A stretch of DNA of 64,000 nt from Symsagittifera roscoffensis (Eukaryota > Xenacoelomorpha > Acoela > Convolutidae), in NCBI RefSeq assembly GCF_963678635.1, contig NC_087069.1:13988660-14052659 (forward strand). The letters are read 5' to 3'. Below the pieces are notes generated by a model. That model did not search any database. It saw only the letters and a program-made list of their open reading frames with translations, and had not been told where the DNA came from. Below are positions 10,881 through 23,100 of the stretch, piece by piece (within the stretch, counting starts at the first letter, position 1; the number at the start of each line of letters is the position of its first letter). Both the position numbers and the translations under genes were made by a program.

Positions 10881-11650
10881 TTGTCATCTTTGACTGGCAC
10901 AGAGTTTTGGTGTCCACGTGAACTCTGAATCGTGTTCTTTGAGCAACGAAAATCTCAATTGTTGCCCTGCAAGGAACATTTCTCGAACTACCTAAGTGCT
11001 TGAGTTGAATGTGCAGTCTTCAGGCCGTCTTCCAGAAGTCGCGAGAAGCTTTTGGTTCTGGTTCCTTCAGCATTATCATACGAGATGTTAAAAAACTAGG
11101 TCCAGTTGAGCTGGATTACAGACGCGGACAAACAGAAAAACAGCCAGCCGATACCTATTATCGACAAGAACTGTTCGTGACTTTCCAGCGTCATATTTGA
11201 GGGAGCGTTTTGCTGAAGCAACCCTACCAATAGTGCCTCTAATTAAACTTCTTCCAGCACACCTGATTACGACCGGTGATGTGAAAAATTTGAACAAACT
11301 ATAGCCCTTTTTTCTGAAATTCTTCCGGACGCAAACTTTGAATCTGAGCTTGAGGTTTTAGAAAAAGACATGGTCCGGCAACGCTTCGGCTCCATCGATT
11401 TTCAAGGAAACCTTAAATCAATGCTAAAAGACTGTAACTCCCAGGTTGTACGCCCTGATGCAAGTTTTTGACAGCTTGCCGGTCAATTTCTGCTCGGCCG
11501 AACGATCCTTTTCTGCGATGAAACTTCCTAAAATATACTTGAGATCAACGATGCGGGAAGACGGGCCACATCGCTGGCTCTTTTCTATCCACATAAAAAA
11601 AGTAGCTGAAACCGTCCATAGATTCGGCTTCAAAAACCGACGTTTACAGT
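10880..11650 (+). pseudogene. hAT transposase relic (P52rIPK/ZMYM-like family)
   Basis: Three plus-strand frames join to a hAT transposase C-terminus. From 11100 the text is LDYRRGQTEKQPADTYYRQE and LFVTFQRHI, then (new frame) ERFAEATLPIVPLIKLLPAHL, then FSEILPDANFESELEVLEKD, and after another shift at about 11455 DSLPVNFCSAERSFSAMKL with YLRSTM. The SAERSFS...K..LRSTM block is the hAT dimerisation domain; the TEKQPADTYYRQ-like segment is typical of the domesticated P52rIPK/ZMYM branch. The catalytic Asp region is not clear. At least three frameshifts, so it is inactive. No terminal repeats or 8-bp target duplication were found. Confidence 0.8.
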
Positions 11651-11953
11651 TTCTAAAAATTATTCATTGCACAAGATTTCAAAAATTGCTGACTCTTAAC
11701 TTTCTCTATAATTCGTGTATCTTCATTTTTTGCTTTTTGTTTGAACTTGTGTTTATTTTCAGAAGAAAAAACCGCCTCTCCTCGAAAAATTTCTGCGCAC
11801 GCCACTCCGCTTGCCGTAAGATTAAAAAAAAATTTCGTAGTTTTTTATTGAGCTCGCTTCAAGTTTTATGAAATTTATAAGATTTTCATGTTTATTTTTT
11901 CATTAATTTTGATTACTTCTCATTGATGGCTATGAAACTCTTAAAAATAATAA
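11651..11953. other. AT-rich segment, nothing recognised
   Basis: The frame of the hAT dimerisation domain stays open by chance to 11871 but turns into phenylalanine-, lysine- and serine-rich low-complexity text after about 11650. No other feature. Confidence 0.4.
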
Positions 11954-12439
11954 TTGTACCGGGGAAAGCGAAGTTGGATCGGTGACAGGACCAAACTGAT
12001 GTTTTTAAAGTTTGGTACAAAAATGGAAAAGAGTTTTTGTCCCGCAATTCAAATGACAACTATGTTTAAGGTAGCCTCGCCCGAATGCCGGCTCTCCCAA
12101 ATGTTACAGTCGGGAAACATCATGCTAGCCCCTCCTTTCCTCCTTTTGGGAGTTGCCATCTACTTCTACACTATGGCAATCTACAACGCCCCTTTCAGCC
12201 GGATGAGGGCGCAGGATCCGGTGACACATACCAAACATAGATCCGGCTTCAGAGTACAGAGGATCCAGGACTGTTTCGGCCAATTGATGCGCGAGTGTGT
12301 CATCGGCCTAGTTTACTGTCTGACCTTTGTGGCGAAGTTGGCGATAGAGTTCGTGACGGAGGACCCCGAAATTACCCTCTTAGTACGCAGCTTGAGCACT
12401 GCTGTGGGATTTCTCGCTATTTCCTGTCATTCGTTTTAA
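11954..12439 (+). CDS. Hypothetical 161-codon ORF with hydrophobic segments
   Basis: An ORF of 161 codons whose base composition is clearly less AT-rich than its surroundings, which makes it one of the few unexplained open stretches. It has hydrophobic runs at about residues 55-75 (APPFLLLGVAIYFYTMAI), 115-130 (CVIGLVYCLTFVAKLAI) and 145-158 (TAVGFLAI), so a small membrane protein or a membrane exon is possible. I do not recognise the family. The first 30 residues are basic and may be intron or noise; an exon starting later is possible. No polyadenylation signal or splice site decides it. It could also be a retro-copied fragment. Confidence 0.3.
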   Translation: MYRGKRSWIGDRTKLMFLKFGTKMEKSFCPAIQMTTMFKVASPECRLSQMLQSGNIMLAPPFLLLGVAIYFYTMAIYNAPFSRMRAQDPVTHTKHRSGFRVQRIQDCFGQLMRECVIGLVYCLTFVAKLAIEFVTEDPEITLLVRSLSTAVGFLAISCHSF

Positions 12440-12539
12440 CAAGCAAGTTTTGTCCCTACGCGCATGTTTAATTGTTAGTTCAGCACGCTGTTGTCATTTA
12501 GTTCAATGCCATAGGCATTTGCCGGATTTTTTTTTATTG

Positions 12540-12900
12540 TTTTTTTTGTTACGTCGACCAAATTCATTTTCCGAGAGCTGCAGTATACTACAAAATTCCT
12601 ATTTTGACCAAAATTTTTGAGATTTTTTTGCACTTTTACAAAAATTTTGACCAAAATCTTGCATTTTTGGCGCTCGCCCCCCGTTTCCAAATCTGTGTGC
12701 ATTGGCGCTAGAGACGCCTCAAGAGAACTTTTACGGTTAGTCGAGAGAAAATGGATGCCAAAAAATAATACCAAGGGGGAACCTTTGGTTGGTGCGTTCG
12801 TCGAATACCCGAGAGATCGGAAAGGTCGTTTGCCACACCTGCATCCCCCCAACCCCCCCCCCCCCCGATCTCCCCTCCCCGCCACAAAATTCAACCATGT
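12540..12900 (+). repeat. Dispersed repeat, related to 52930-53260
   Basis: Shares with 52930-53260 a colinear series: TTTTTGACCAAAA-type A/T runs, GGCGC(T/G)CGC(T)CCCCC, a GCATTGGCGCTAGAGACGCCT block against TATTGGCGCCAAAGGCGCCT, and CCAAGGGGGAACCTTTGG against CAAAGGGGGGACCCTTTGG. Probably a non-autonomous element. ORFs of 97 and 159 codons across it are by-products. Confidence 0.6.
12853..12866 (+). repeat. C14 homopolymer
   Basis: Fourteen consecutive C, next to other short C runs. Simple repeat. Confidence 0.9.
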
Positions 12901-12959
12901 TTGCTTGTAATCTTTAAAGAAAGCTCGGTCATTAATATGCTCGATTTTAAACAAAGCGC

Positions 12960-13558
12960 ATCTCGAGAAAAATTTTGTTCTGTACCTGACTCAATTTAAC
13001 AGATGATTCACTGATCACGAAATAATTCAAACAGGTTAAGTTTTCTATTGTTTGCTAAATCCAATTATCAGTTAATCACAATCGCCTATTTCAACCGGTT
13101 TATCAATTTCGTATTCAACCTCAAATTCAATATGATTTTTCCATTTGCTACCCGCATTCAGTTTATAACGTTAATAATCGATTATAAAATGATTTTGGTT
13201 GTTCTTAAGGTCGTGATAAAATCTAATCTAATCAATTCATATTAAATTATAAGTTCATCTCTTTGAAAACAAATTATAATCAACTGTAAAACACTTGATT
13301 TGCTTATATTTGATTATTATTCAATCTATTATTCGATACAAACTTGGTCGAAAATATTCTATTATTTTATCCAAATTCCTACTTTTTTCTTATGCACAAA
13401 AATTCGTTTTAATAGACTGTAGTCATTTATAGCTTCTTTTGTTTGCCTATTTTGTTTTCGAGCTTGAATCTAAATTGCTTAAATTTATAAAGTTTTCAGA
13501 GACATTGCGGTTGATAAAAAAGTGAGAAAATCATTTGAACAGTTTTCAAATCAAACAA
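12960..13558. other. AT-rich, no feature
   Basis: About 600 bases with stops in all frames apart from a 65-codon low-complexity ORF at 13048-13245. Nothing recognised. Confidence 0.5.
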
Positions 13559-13841
13559 GACTGCTCATATCAGGGCGAAGCCCTCAATTTTCCGACTGCC
13601 TCTTAAAATCTATGGAGCATTAATAACACGAAACGTTTCAATGTAATAAAAAACAAAAAAAAACATTTAAAGCATCCCCCCACACGTCATATTAAGAACA
13701 AAATGATAGATTTTGCGCCTATTAACAAATCAATTATGACATTTAAGCTTCCTTGAACCAATTTGAAACGATTTCTAAGTCGGATTGAATCTCGCTTACG
13801 CGTTAATAGCGCGAAATTTATCGCGCGTTAATTGTCCGAAA
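13559..13841 (+). repeat. Inverted repeat, left copy (partner 28765-29072)
   Basis: Begins GACTGCTCATATCAGGGC and ends GTTAATTGTCCGAAA. The reverse complement of 28765-29072 follows it in order almost throughout: the palindrome around CAGGGCGAAGCCCT, TCTATGGAGCA, CATCCCCC(A)CACG, TGATAGA, ACAAATCAATTATG, CTCGCTTACGCGTTAATAG and ATCGCGCGTTAATTGTCCGAAA. Roughly three quarters of positions agree by eye. Dispersed transposon-like repeat, or end of a larger element. Confidence 0.8.
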
Positions 13842-15530
13842 TCGGCCAAAATGGCAATCTTTAAACCCCAATAACTTTATGAAAATGATCACAGGTGAAA
13901 TATCGACCACAGGGCAAATATTCCGTCATTTTCGTATCGAAGGTCGGAACAACAAGTTTAATCAATTACATACCACGTGAACCACTTGAATCTGTAAGAG
14001 AATTTTGATTCGTGGTAGAACTCTGTGATCAGATGGACCAAAGTGTGGCAACTCATCTCAGTCTTAGAGATTTTGTTACTGATAGAAACATAAAGGAAAC
14101 AAAAACCCATGGTATAAATTTTGAAATATTGTATTGATTTGACAGAAGTTCCACCAAAAAAGAATCAGTTGTAAAACTTTATTATGAATTTCAGGAAATC
14201 TTTTATATGAACTAGTTTCATTTATAATTTTTTTGAACACCTATTTTTAGTAATTTTTTTAAAACTAAGATTGTCAAAAGTCAGCATAATACTCCTTTAT
14301 ATTCGATTTTTTAGCCTAAACTTAAATGCGGGTACTTTAATTGACGCCAATTTAAATTTTGCTCAAAAAAGATTTTTTTCGCTAGTGGCTATAACAGTTT
14401 GAAGAATATCACATCCTCATACAATTTTTTTGCAGACTTTTGTGTTTAAAATTGAAAAAAAAAAAAACAAATTTTTTTCATCAATGCCAAAATCCAATCC
14501 TTCCAGGACCAAGTGTTCTCAGCCAGCTTATAATACCGCTTCAGTCTTAGGCATCGAATTTTTTTCAAAAAAAACTTTGTATAGTTGATCTATTACATTT
14601 TCACATAGAAAAACTTCCAACTACTATAGCCAAATTTAAAACTATTTTTTTTGAAAGTTTTCATCATTTTGTCAATTTGGTTGTCAAGCAATGTCAAGCA
14701 CAAAATGTAATAAATTTAATTATCAAACTTTTAATTTAGAGGAATTGAGTTTCCTCAATTCAAATTGAAATGATTTATTTGCCACAAGTCCCGCACTAGA
14801 AACTCATGGATAAAAGTTGAATAAAATGTAAAAAGGTGACCTAAATTGTTGTCAAAATCCAATATTGTTGCATTTTTAGACCATGAAATTGATTGTATTG
14901 TCATTAAAAAATTATCTTCTCCCTGAAAGCACAATTCACTTTTGCAAAACGATAAGAAAATTCTCCTATACCCACGGCTTACTCGAAATATAAACCTAAT
15001 GCCAGATTAATCCGATCATTACCATATTCGTTCGATTCAAGAGGAGGGGTGTAAATGCGAGGAGGGGGTGTTGTAAGCGAAAAATGTTAGCGACGGTAGT
15101 GGCGTAAGTGATTTGAAGGGTTGCGTTTCATGTGCTGGATGGGTGGAAAGGGACAAGCAAAAATTGAGAAAGTAAATTGAGAAATAAAGCAAAAAACAAC
15201 TATTACTTCATGAATATTCCATTCTGTGTTAAAGTTTTACGAAACATGCAAGAAAAAATTGATGATAATCCCCAATGTTTGATCATAATCGATTAAATTG
15301 AGTTTTTTTTTTGGTTTGACTAAAATTGAATTGTATTTGTTTAGGTCAAAATTTTTTACAAAAAGTCTATTGTTTTCGAATATTACCTACACCGAAAACT
15401 CATGTTGTAAGCATTGATTACTATGGAGTTTTTTTGATAAAAAGTTTGTCTATATAATCGAGTATCGTGCCAAATTTAGACCACGTCATAGTTTCTTAAT
15501 CCATTATAACCTATCACTTCTGAAAAAAAT
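13842..15530. other. AT-rich, no gene seen
   Basis: About 1.7 kb with no ORF over 60 codons in any frame. Contains a G-rich stretch at 15045-15150 (GAGGAGGGGTG, GGAGGGGGTG) that stands out in composition but carries no motif I recognise. Confidence 0.5.
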
Positions 15531-16022
15531 GTATGCATTGTATTCCATTATATTCTATCAAAATTCATTTTTCTGTCCATAGAGCTTATAATCATCTTTT
15601 TTCAATCTTTAACCCAATAAAATTTGTTTATTCGATTATGATCTAATAGTTCTCAGCCTAAATTTCTTGAAAAGCGAATTGTTTGCATCATATGTGGAAT
15701 ACGATTTTTCACAACTCATTTTTCTCAAATAGTGTAAATCACAAAATTGAATTTAGAGCGTAAGAATTGAAAAGCATTTTGAATAATGAAACAAAAATTC
15801 GTCATTCTTCAATTTGATTGTTTTGTTTTTGCAAATATTCGACCATTGAAAATGGGGAGAAACTTTGTTGCGGGTCGTTTTTTAAGGTTTTTCTTTTGTT
15901 TTCAACGCAGGCTTGAATGATATATTAGTATAGCTTTTGAGTCGTAATTCGAACCACAATAAAAAGTTTTCCAAAATTTTTTCTATGTCGAGACATTCGG
16001 TTTGAAATTTGTATTTTTTTGT

Positions 16023-16335
16023 CTAATTTCGAGCAAATAAAGCCAGCAATCAGGCTTACAACAGCTTAATTATGCAAATATTTTGCATTTTTTGAACTCC
16101 CTTTCGGAAACCAAAAACTTCAAGAAATTGGAAAATTCGTTGCAAAAAAAACTGAAAAAAATATTGTTTTTTTTTTTACATTTTCTTTGTTTTTCCAGTC
16201 AATTTTCTTTAAAAAATTGCCTTTGATTCTATCAAGGTCAAATATCCTAAAAACATAAATTTAAATTAGCTTTTTTTATCATCCCACGCAAAAAAACTTC
16301 ACTACTAATTAGAACATTTTGTGCTACTTGCACAG
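16023..16335 (+). repeat. Segment present only in duplication copy 1
   Basis: Starts after GTATTTTTTTGTC and ends just before AAACCGGATATCTTTG; in copy 2 the flanks join directly near 20597. Its right end, TGTGCTACTTGCACAG, recurs near 48664, so part of it is a dispersed repeat. Either an insertion in copy 1 or a deletion in copy 2. Confidence 0.7.
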
Positions 16336-16536
16336 AAACCGGATATCTTTGTTCATATGTGTATTCGTCCTCACAGGAGGAAAGAAAGATCGATGAGGGG
16401 TGCATTTTGCCATGGATGTTTTAGTGAGTTTGCCTGTCTTCTGGTTGGAACTTTAAGAAGCACTGGGCACTGAGTCAAGGACCTCTGGACTGTTCAACTC
16501 CATCAGGACCTCCATCCAAATTCACAATTTTTTTTT

Positions 16537-17079
16537 TCAAAACAACCGCTTTGTTAAACATAAATGCTGCTCCAAAATGGAATTATCATAATGAAATAAA
16601 TTTGAACCACTACACCGACAAATAAATATACAAACACAACTTTTAGAAACAAAAAAAAAGAATAAAACAACACTAATATTAGTTATAAAAATAATCTCAA
16701 AAAGAACTAATGGATCATTCAATAAGATTTTTTTTTGTATTTCTATTGAAATTCTTTTAAGATCAAAAATAAATTTTAATTTGGTTTTAACTTTCCTCAG
16801 CTTTACGTTTAATTTGTTCCATTTATTACAACTAGTGCTTACTAGATTTTTTCCCCAATTTGTTTTTGGGAATCTGTTTTGTTTTATTTGTTTTTTGCGT
16901 TCGTTTAGTTTTACAGGTACTCTGTTAAAGATAAACTGCCTACCAATTTCCTTTTTTAAATTAATTTTCAACACATTTTTTGTCAAGCTATGCTGGATAA
17001 TGAATAGTTCGGCTGGTAAAACCCTAGACCTGAGAAATCGATCTCTAGCTTGATTATATTTTCTGCGGAGATAGCACAT
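16537..17079 (-). CDS. Hypothetical 180-codon ORF in the tandem duplication
   Basis: Longest minus-strand ORF of the region. The first 80 residues are basic (MCYLRRKYNQARDRFLRSR..., then lysine/asparagine-rich text); the rest has a phenylalanine/valine-rich segment (VVLFFFFVS) and ends in a cysteine-containing tail. In copy 2 (20796-21338) the frame is broken into 83 and 60 codons, with mostly synonymous-looking and indel differences both present. Upstream, both copies carry an in-frame ATG (MSQISRINRQ) separated from this ORF by a shared TAG. I do not recognise it. It may be the remnant of an exon; low-complexity content makes chance possible. Confidence 0.25.
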   Translation of the reverse strand: MCYLRRKYNQARDRFLRSRVLPAELFIIQHSLTKNVLKINLKKEIGRQFIFNRVPVKLNERKKQIKQNRFPKTNWGKNLVSTSCNKWNKLNVKLRKVKTKLKFIFDLKRISIEIQKKILLNDPLVLFEIIFITNISVVLFFFFVSKSCVCIFICRCSGSNLFHYDNSILEQHLCLTKRLF

Positions 17080-20000
17080 TTTGATTGCCTAACTAACTTG
17101 TCTGTTTATTCTGCTAATTTGAGACATGCATAGATTTTGAAACAATGCTGAATTGATAAATAAGTACGACAAAATGTGAACTCACTGTGCCACACTCCAA
17201 ACTTCACTTCACAAATACTCCATATCGTTCTCAATTGAATTCATTTTAATCGTTCAAGTTCGCCGAAATAAGTCAGAAAAAATGAACTTTGAATTTTCAA
17301 TTTAATTGGACAGTAGAAGCTTGGTTTAATTTCCAGTAAATTCCGGTTTTATTTAAGCAACTAAGTTTTCGACTTAGCGCAAAGAAGGTATAGCTTTAAC
17401 ATACAACGTTGAAGAAAATGAAAGAGTAGTTTGCAACTAGGCAAACTTTGGGTTGAACTTAGCTATGATAATTGAGCTATCAATAGGAACTCAACTAGAC
17501 AAAAAAAGTAGCCTCAGAGGAAAATGGAACTAATATGAGTGCAGCACAAGAACTCATGCTCATAAAAGTGATTGTACGGTTTTCTAACTTAGCTTCCTAG
17601 AGTTGGTTTTTGGCACAACTAGACCCCTAAAACAAAAAAAAACATCCTATGTTTGCCAAAAGTCCTGATTGAAAACTAGTAAAATTGGGAGTTGTAGAAG
17701 ATTAAGGTGCGATAACTACGTCTGAAAAAAATCATCAAGAGCTGCAGACCAGAACAGAAAATGTCGAGAATTGTGACCATCATAACTATAACTATAGCTT
17801 AAAATATAATGGAAAAAGATTTACCAGAAGGATTTTGACAGCCTACTCTCAGACAGAACATTTAACGCGAACTTAGTGGGTTGTTGGTTCCCATAGATAC
17901 TTAGAGAATAGTTAGTAATTAGTTAGAGTTGGTTCTCGAAGTTAATGAGAAGATTAGATATGCTAGACAGAATATTCGGTCCGTAAGTGCAACCTTTCTG
18001 GTCAAAAGGAGGCTAAATGGTTCTCACATTTAATTACCAAGAGAGGACGGTTAAGTGATCAAGAATGTTTGAGATAATTTTTCAGTGTTCAAAAAATTAC
18101 CGATTTCTGGCCACTTAGATTCCTCTGTGTTTGGACCTATATTTAGTTGAATATAATGATTATTGGAAGCTCTTGTATTTGGGCGGAGAATGCAGTACGA
18201 AAATAATGACTATAGGGCGGACGATGCAGACATAGGACTAGTGATAAAACGGGTCAAGCCTTATTGTACAGTACATAATAACTGCAACCAAGCTAATACT
18301 TTAGGAGTTCTGGATAATACTGGATCTTGATTGCCCTCCTGAATTAAATACGCGATGGAGATGGAAGCTATAAAGTATAAGCCTTATTTTTGCAAGTCTT
18401 ATTGCTGAAAGTTAGGCTCATTGGTTTTCACAGTTAGTTAGTAAGTGAAGACAGTTGAGTGATCAAAAAACTGTGATTGGAGGCAAGTTTGTACCTTGAG
18501 AAAACACTCAGGGGGTGAAGGGATATAGATTTTACATTGCAACGTTGAAATAGTGGATTAAATAAGTTTGCAAGCAGGAAAACATTGGATTTATATTATT
18601 TATGATAGTTGAACTATCAATAGTAACTCAACTCAATTAAACTAAAATTGTAGTGTCAGATGAAAAAAGCAATAATATGAATGCAACTCCTGAGGAGTTT
18701 TTCCTCATAATCAATATGATAGTACTTGTTGATTATTTAGTTCAACAGAAGCTCGTTTTTAGCGCAAAAAATCTCTAATAGACAAAATAACGTCCGTTGA
18801 TAGCCAAACCTTTGAATTGAAGTTTTTTAAAGATGGAAATTATAGAAACTTCTCAAAGAGAGTTACGTCTCAAAAAGAGCTCACCCTGCCCTAGAGACTC
18901 TGAAATCTAACGGAATATTTAAATGAAAACCTTTGATCAATCAAAAATGTTTTGCTTTAGAGGTGAAAATTGATTTTATATTTGAACAACTCATTTAGAG
19001 CTACCTTTAGAGACATTGGCATTCATAACTAGTTTCCTCAACAGAAAAATCAGTTTAAGAACATGCGAATTGATACCAGAATTTAGATTGAAGAAAATGG
19101 CGAGAAGGAAACTGACAGCCTACTCTAAGGCAAAGCCATTATTGAGGAGATAGTGGCTAGTATGTTCTCATAGTTGGTTAGAGAATAAATAGTATTAAGT
19201 TATAGTATAGATCGTTCTCGATCTTAGTGTGATCTTTTGAGCATGCTAGAGAGAATAGTCGGTCTACCAGTGTGACTTTTTTGTTGAAAGTGAGGCAGTT
19301 GGATTCTCAGAATAAGTTAGTAAGCGGAGATAAGTAATTGACCGAGAAAAGTTCAGATAGTTTTTCTTGAATAAAATTTTTCAGTTTTCAAGAAAAATCC
19401 GACTTGATTTCTCTAGGGAAAACGTGTTTGTGAGTTAAAATGCAACTTAGCAAATGTGTTATCGAATGGCGGATCTTTTCTTCCTGATTAATTTAGTAAA
19501 ATATATTGTGGTAACTTAGAACCCTCTGTGAGTGGTGTTATAATTATCTGAATTAGAAAAATTTTGTAAGCTTTTGCGTTTACGAAGGCCGACAAAACAG
19601 ACATATAAACAGCAAAAAAGTGGGCAAGAAATTTAAGAATTGCGCGCAACTGACTATCAGACGAATTCAGTTTTCTGCCGAAATGAGCCTAAACGGTGAG
19701 CACCCCATTGATGTATTTGTTTTCGTCCGTATTTATTACATTGTTTCATTTATTGGAATTTTCAAAGTTGGTCAGGCTTTTGTACAAAATTTATGATCAA
19801 TCAAATAAGATGGCCGATAACCTTAGCTGCGCAATAGTGAAGTAATTAGCCGATGGCTGTCTAAGGGAATCAGCGCCATGCACATTTTTTTCGGAATTCC
19901 TCGGGCGTCCTGCTCCTGGCTGTTTTGTGGAGAAAGAATTTTTTTTAATTTTCTTACAACGCTTTTGGGTTTGTCAATTCACAGTGTTTCATTCGCTTCT

Positions 20001-20105
20001 GATTTGCGTTGAAAAAAGTTTTATCAAATGATAGTTTCGCAACGCGTCGCACAGTTTCTTTGCTGCAAAATATTTCCAATGATATTGCAATTTATTTCCA
20101 AAAAG

Positions 20106-23100
20106 GTATTCATTGTATTCCATTATATTCTATCATAACTCATTTTTCTGTCCATAAAGCTTATAATCATCTTTTTTCAATCTTTAACCCAATAAAATTT
20201 GGTTATTCGATTATGATCTAATAGTTCTCAGCCTAAATTTCTTGAAAAGCGAATTGTTTGCATCATATGTGGAATACGATTTTTCACAACTCATTTTCTC
20301 AAATAGTGTAAATCACAAAATTGAATTTAGAGCGTAAGAATTGAAAAGCATTTTGAATAATGAAACAAAAATTTGTCATTCTTCAATTTGATTGTTTTGT
20401 TTTTGCAAATATTCGACCATTGAAAATGGGGAGAAACTTTGTTGCGGGTCGTTTTTTAAGGTTTTTCTTTTGTTTTCAACGCAGGCTTGAATGATATATC
20501 AGTATAGCTTTTGAGTCGTAATTCGAACCACAATAAAAAATTTTCCAAAATTGTGTCTATGTCGAGACAATCGTTTTGAAATTTGTATTTTTTTGAAACC
20601 GGACATCTTTGTTCATATGTGTATTCGTCCTCACAGGAGGAAAGAAAGACCGATGAGGGGTGCATTTTACCATGGATGTTTTAGTGAGTTTTCCTGTCTT
20701 CTGGTTGGAACTTTAAGAAGCACTGGGCACTGAGTCAAGGACCTCTGAAGTGTTCAACTCCATCGGCACCTCCATCCAAATTCACAATTTTTTTTTCAAA
20801 ACAACCGCTTGGTTAAACATAAATGCTGCTCCAAAGTGGAATTATCATAATGAAATAAATTTGAACCACTACACCGACATATAAATATACAAACACAACA
20901 TTTAAAAACAAAAAAGAATAAAACAACACTAATATTAGTTATAAAAATAATCTCAAAAAGAACTAATGGATCATTCAATAAAATTTTTTTTGTAATTCTA
21001 TTGAAAATTTTTTAAGATCAAAATTAAATTTTAATTTAGTTTTAACTTTTCTCAGCTTGAGGTTTAATTCGTTCCATTAATTACAACTAGTGCTTACTAG
21101 ATTTTTTCCCCCAATTTGTTTTTACGAATCTGTTTTTTTGTTTTATTTGTTTTGTGCGTTCGTTTAGTTTTACAGGTACTCTGTTAAAGATAAACTGCCT
21201 ACCAGTTTCTTTTTTTAAATTATTTTTCAACACATTTTTTGTCAAGCTATGCTGGATAATGAATAGTTCGGCTGGTAAAACCCTAGACCTGAGAAATCGA
21301 TCTCTTGCTTGATCATAATTTCTGCGGAGATAGCACATTTTGATTGCCTAACTAATTTGTCTGTTTATTCTGCTAATTTGAGACATGCATAGATTTTGAA
21401 ACAATGCTGAATTGATAAATAAGTAGGATAAAATGTGAACTCACTGTGCCACTCTCCAAACTTCACTTCTCAAATACTCCATATCGTTCTCAATTGAATT
21501 CATTTAATCGTTCAAGTTCGCCGAAATGAGATATAAAAAGTGAACTTTGAATTTTCAATTTAATTGGACAGTAGAAGCTTGGTTTAATTTCCACTAACCA
21601 ATTTCAATGGTAGAAACAATAGCCTCAATTGAAAAAAAACAACAAAACTACATACTTACTATCCGGTTTGATTTAAGCAACTAAATTTTCGACTTCGTCG
21701 CTAGCGCAAAGAAGGTATAGCTTTAACATGCAACGTTGAAGAAAAGGAAAGAGTAAGTTTGCAACTAGGCAAACATTGGGTTGAACTTAGCTATGATAAT
21801 TGAGCTATCAATAGTAACTCAACTAGACGAAAAAAGTAGTCTCAGAGGAAAATGGAACTAATAGGAGCTTCCTAGAGTTGGATTTTGGTACAACTAGACC
21901 CCTAAAACAAAAAAAAACATCCTATGTTTGCCAAAAGTCCTGATTGAAAACTAGTAAAATTGGGAGTTGTAGAAGATTAAGGTGCGATAACTACGTCTGA
22001 AAAAAACCATCAAGAGCTGCAGAACAGAAAAGAAAATGTCGAGAATTGTGACCATCATAACTATAACTATAGCTTAAAATAAAATGGAAAAAGATTTACC
22101 AGAAGGATTTTGACAGCCTACTCTCAGACAGAACATTTAACGCGAACTTAGTGGGTTGTTGGTTCCCATAGATACTTAGAGAATAGTTAGTAATTAGTTA
22201 GAGTTGGTTCTCGAAGTTAATGAGAAGATTAGATATGCTAGACAGAATATTCTTTCCGTAAGTGCAACCTTACTGGTGAAAAGGAGGCTAAATGGTTCTC
22301 ACATTTAATTACCAAGAGAGGACGGTTAAGTGATCAAGAATGTTTGAGATAATTTTTCAGTTTTCAAAAATTTACCGAAATCTGGCCACTTAGAACCCTC
22401 TGTGTTTGGACCTATTTTTAGTTGAATATAATGACTATTGGAAGCTCTTGTATTTGGGCGGACGATGCAGTACGAAAAGAATGACTATAGGGCGGACGAT
22501 GCAGACATAGGACTAGTGATAAAACGGGTCAAGCAATATTCTACAGTACATAATAACTGCAACCAAGCTAATACTTTAGGAGTTTTGGATAATACTGGAT
22601 CTTGATTGCCCCCCTGAATTAAATACGCGATGGAGATGGAAGCTATAAAGAATAAGCCTTATTTTTGCAAGTCTTATTGCTGAAAGTTAGGCTTATTGGT
22701 TTTCACAGTTAGTTAGTAAGTGAAGACAGTTGAGTGATCAAAAAACTGTGATTGGAGGCAAGTTTGTACCTTGAGAAAACACTCAGGGGATAAAGGGATA
22801 TAGATTTTACATTGCAACGTAAAAAACCATGTCAAGCAATATTCTACAGTACATAATAACTGCAACCAAGCTAATACTTTAGGAGTTTTGGATAATACTG
22901 GATCTTGATTGCCCCCCTGAATTAAATACGCGATGGAGATGGAAGCTATAAAGAATAAGCCTTATTTTTGCAAGTCTTATTGCTGAAAGTTAGGCTTATT
23001 GGTTTTCACAGTTAGTTAGTAAGTGAAGACAGTTGAGTGGTCAAAAAACTGTGATTGGAGGCAAGTTTGTACCTTGAGAAAACACTCAGGGGGTAAAGGG

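Larger units (their letters stand above)
15531..20084 (+). repeat. 4.55-kb tandem duplication, copy 1
   Basis: Begins at GTATGCATTGTATTCC and ends at AATATTTCCAATGAT. The same text, in order, forms 20106-24693. Copy 1 has a roughly 310-bp segment (about 16023-16335) that copy 2 lacks. Inside it, 17390-18530 and 18530-19450 are older diverged subrepeats of about 1.15 kb. No protein-coding gene is evident apart from the minus ORF at 16537-17079. Confidence 0.9.

Noticed and set aside
12475-12954. 159-codon minus ORF
   Set aside because: It runs through the dispersed repeat and a C14 run (read as Gly/Arg-rich text), so it is a composition effect.
16781-17053. 90-codon plus ORF in the tandem duplication
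   Set aside because: Phenylalanine/leucine-rich shadow of the opposite-strand ORF and AT-rich composition.
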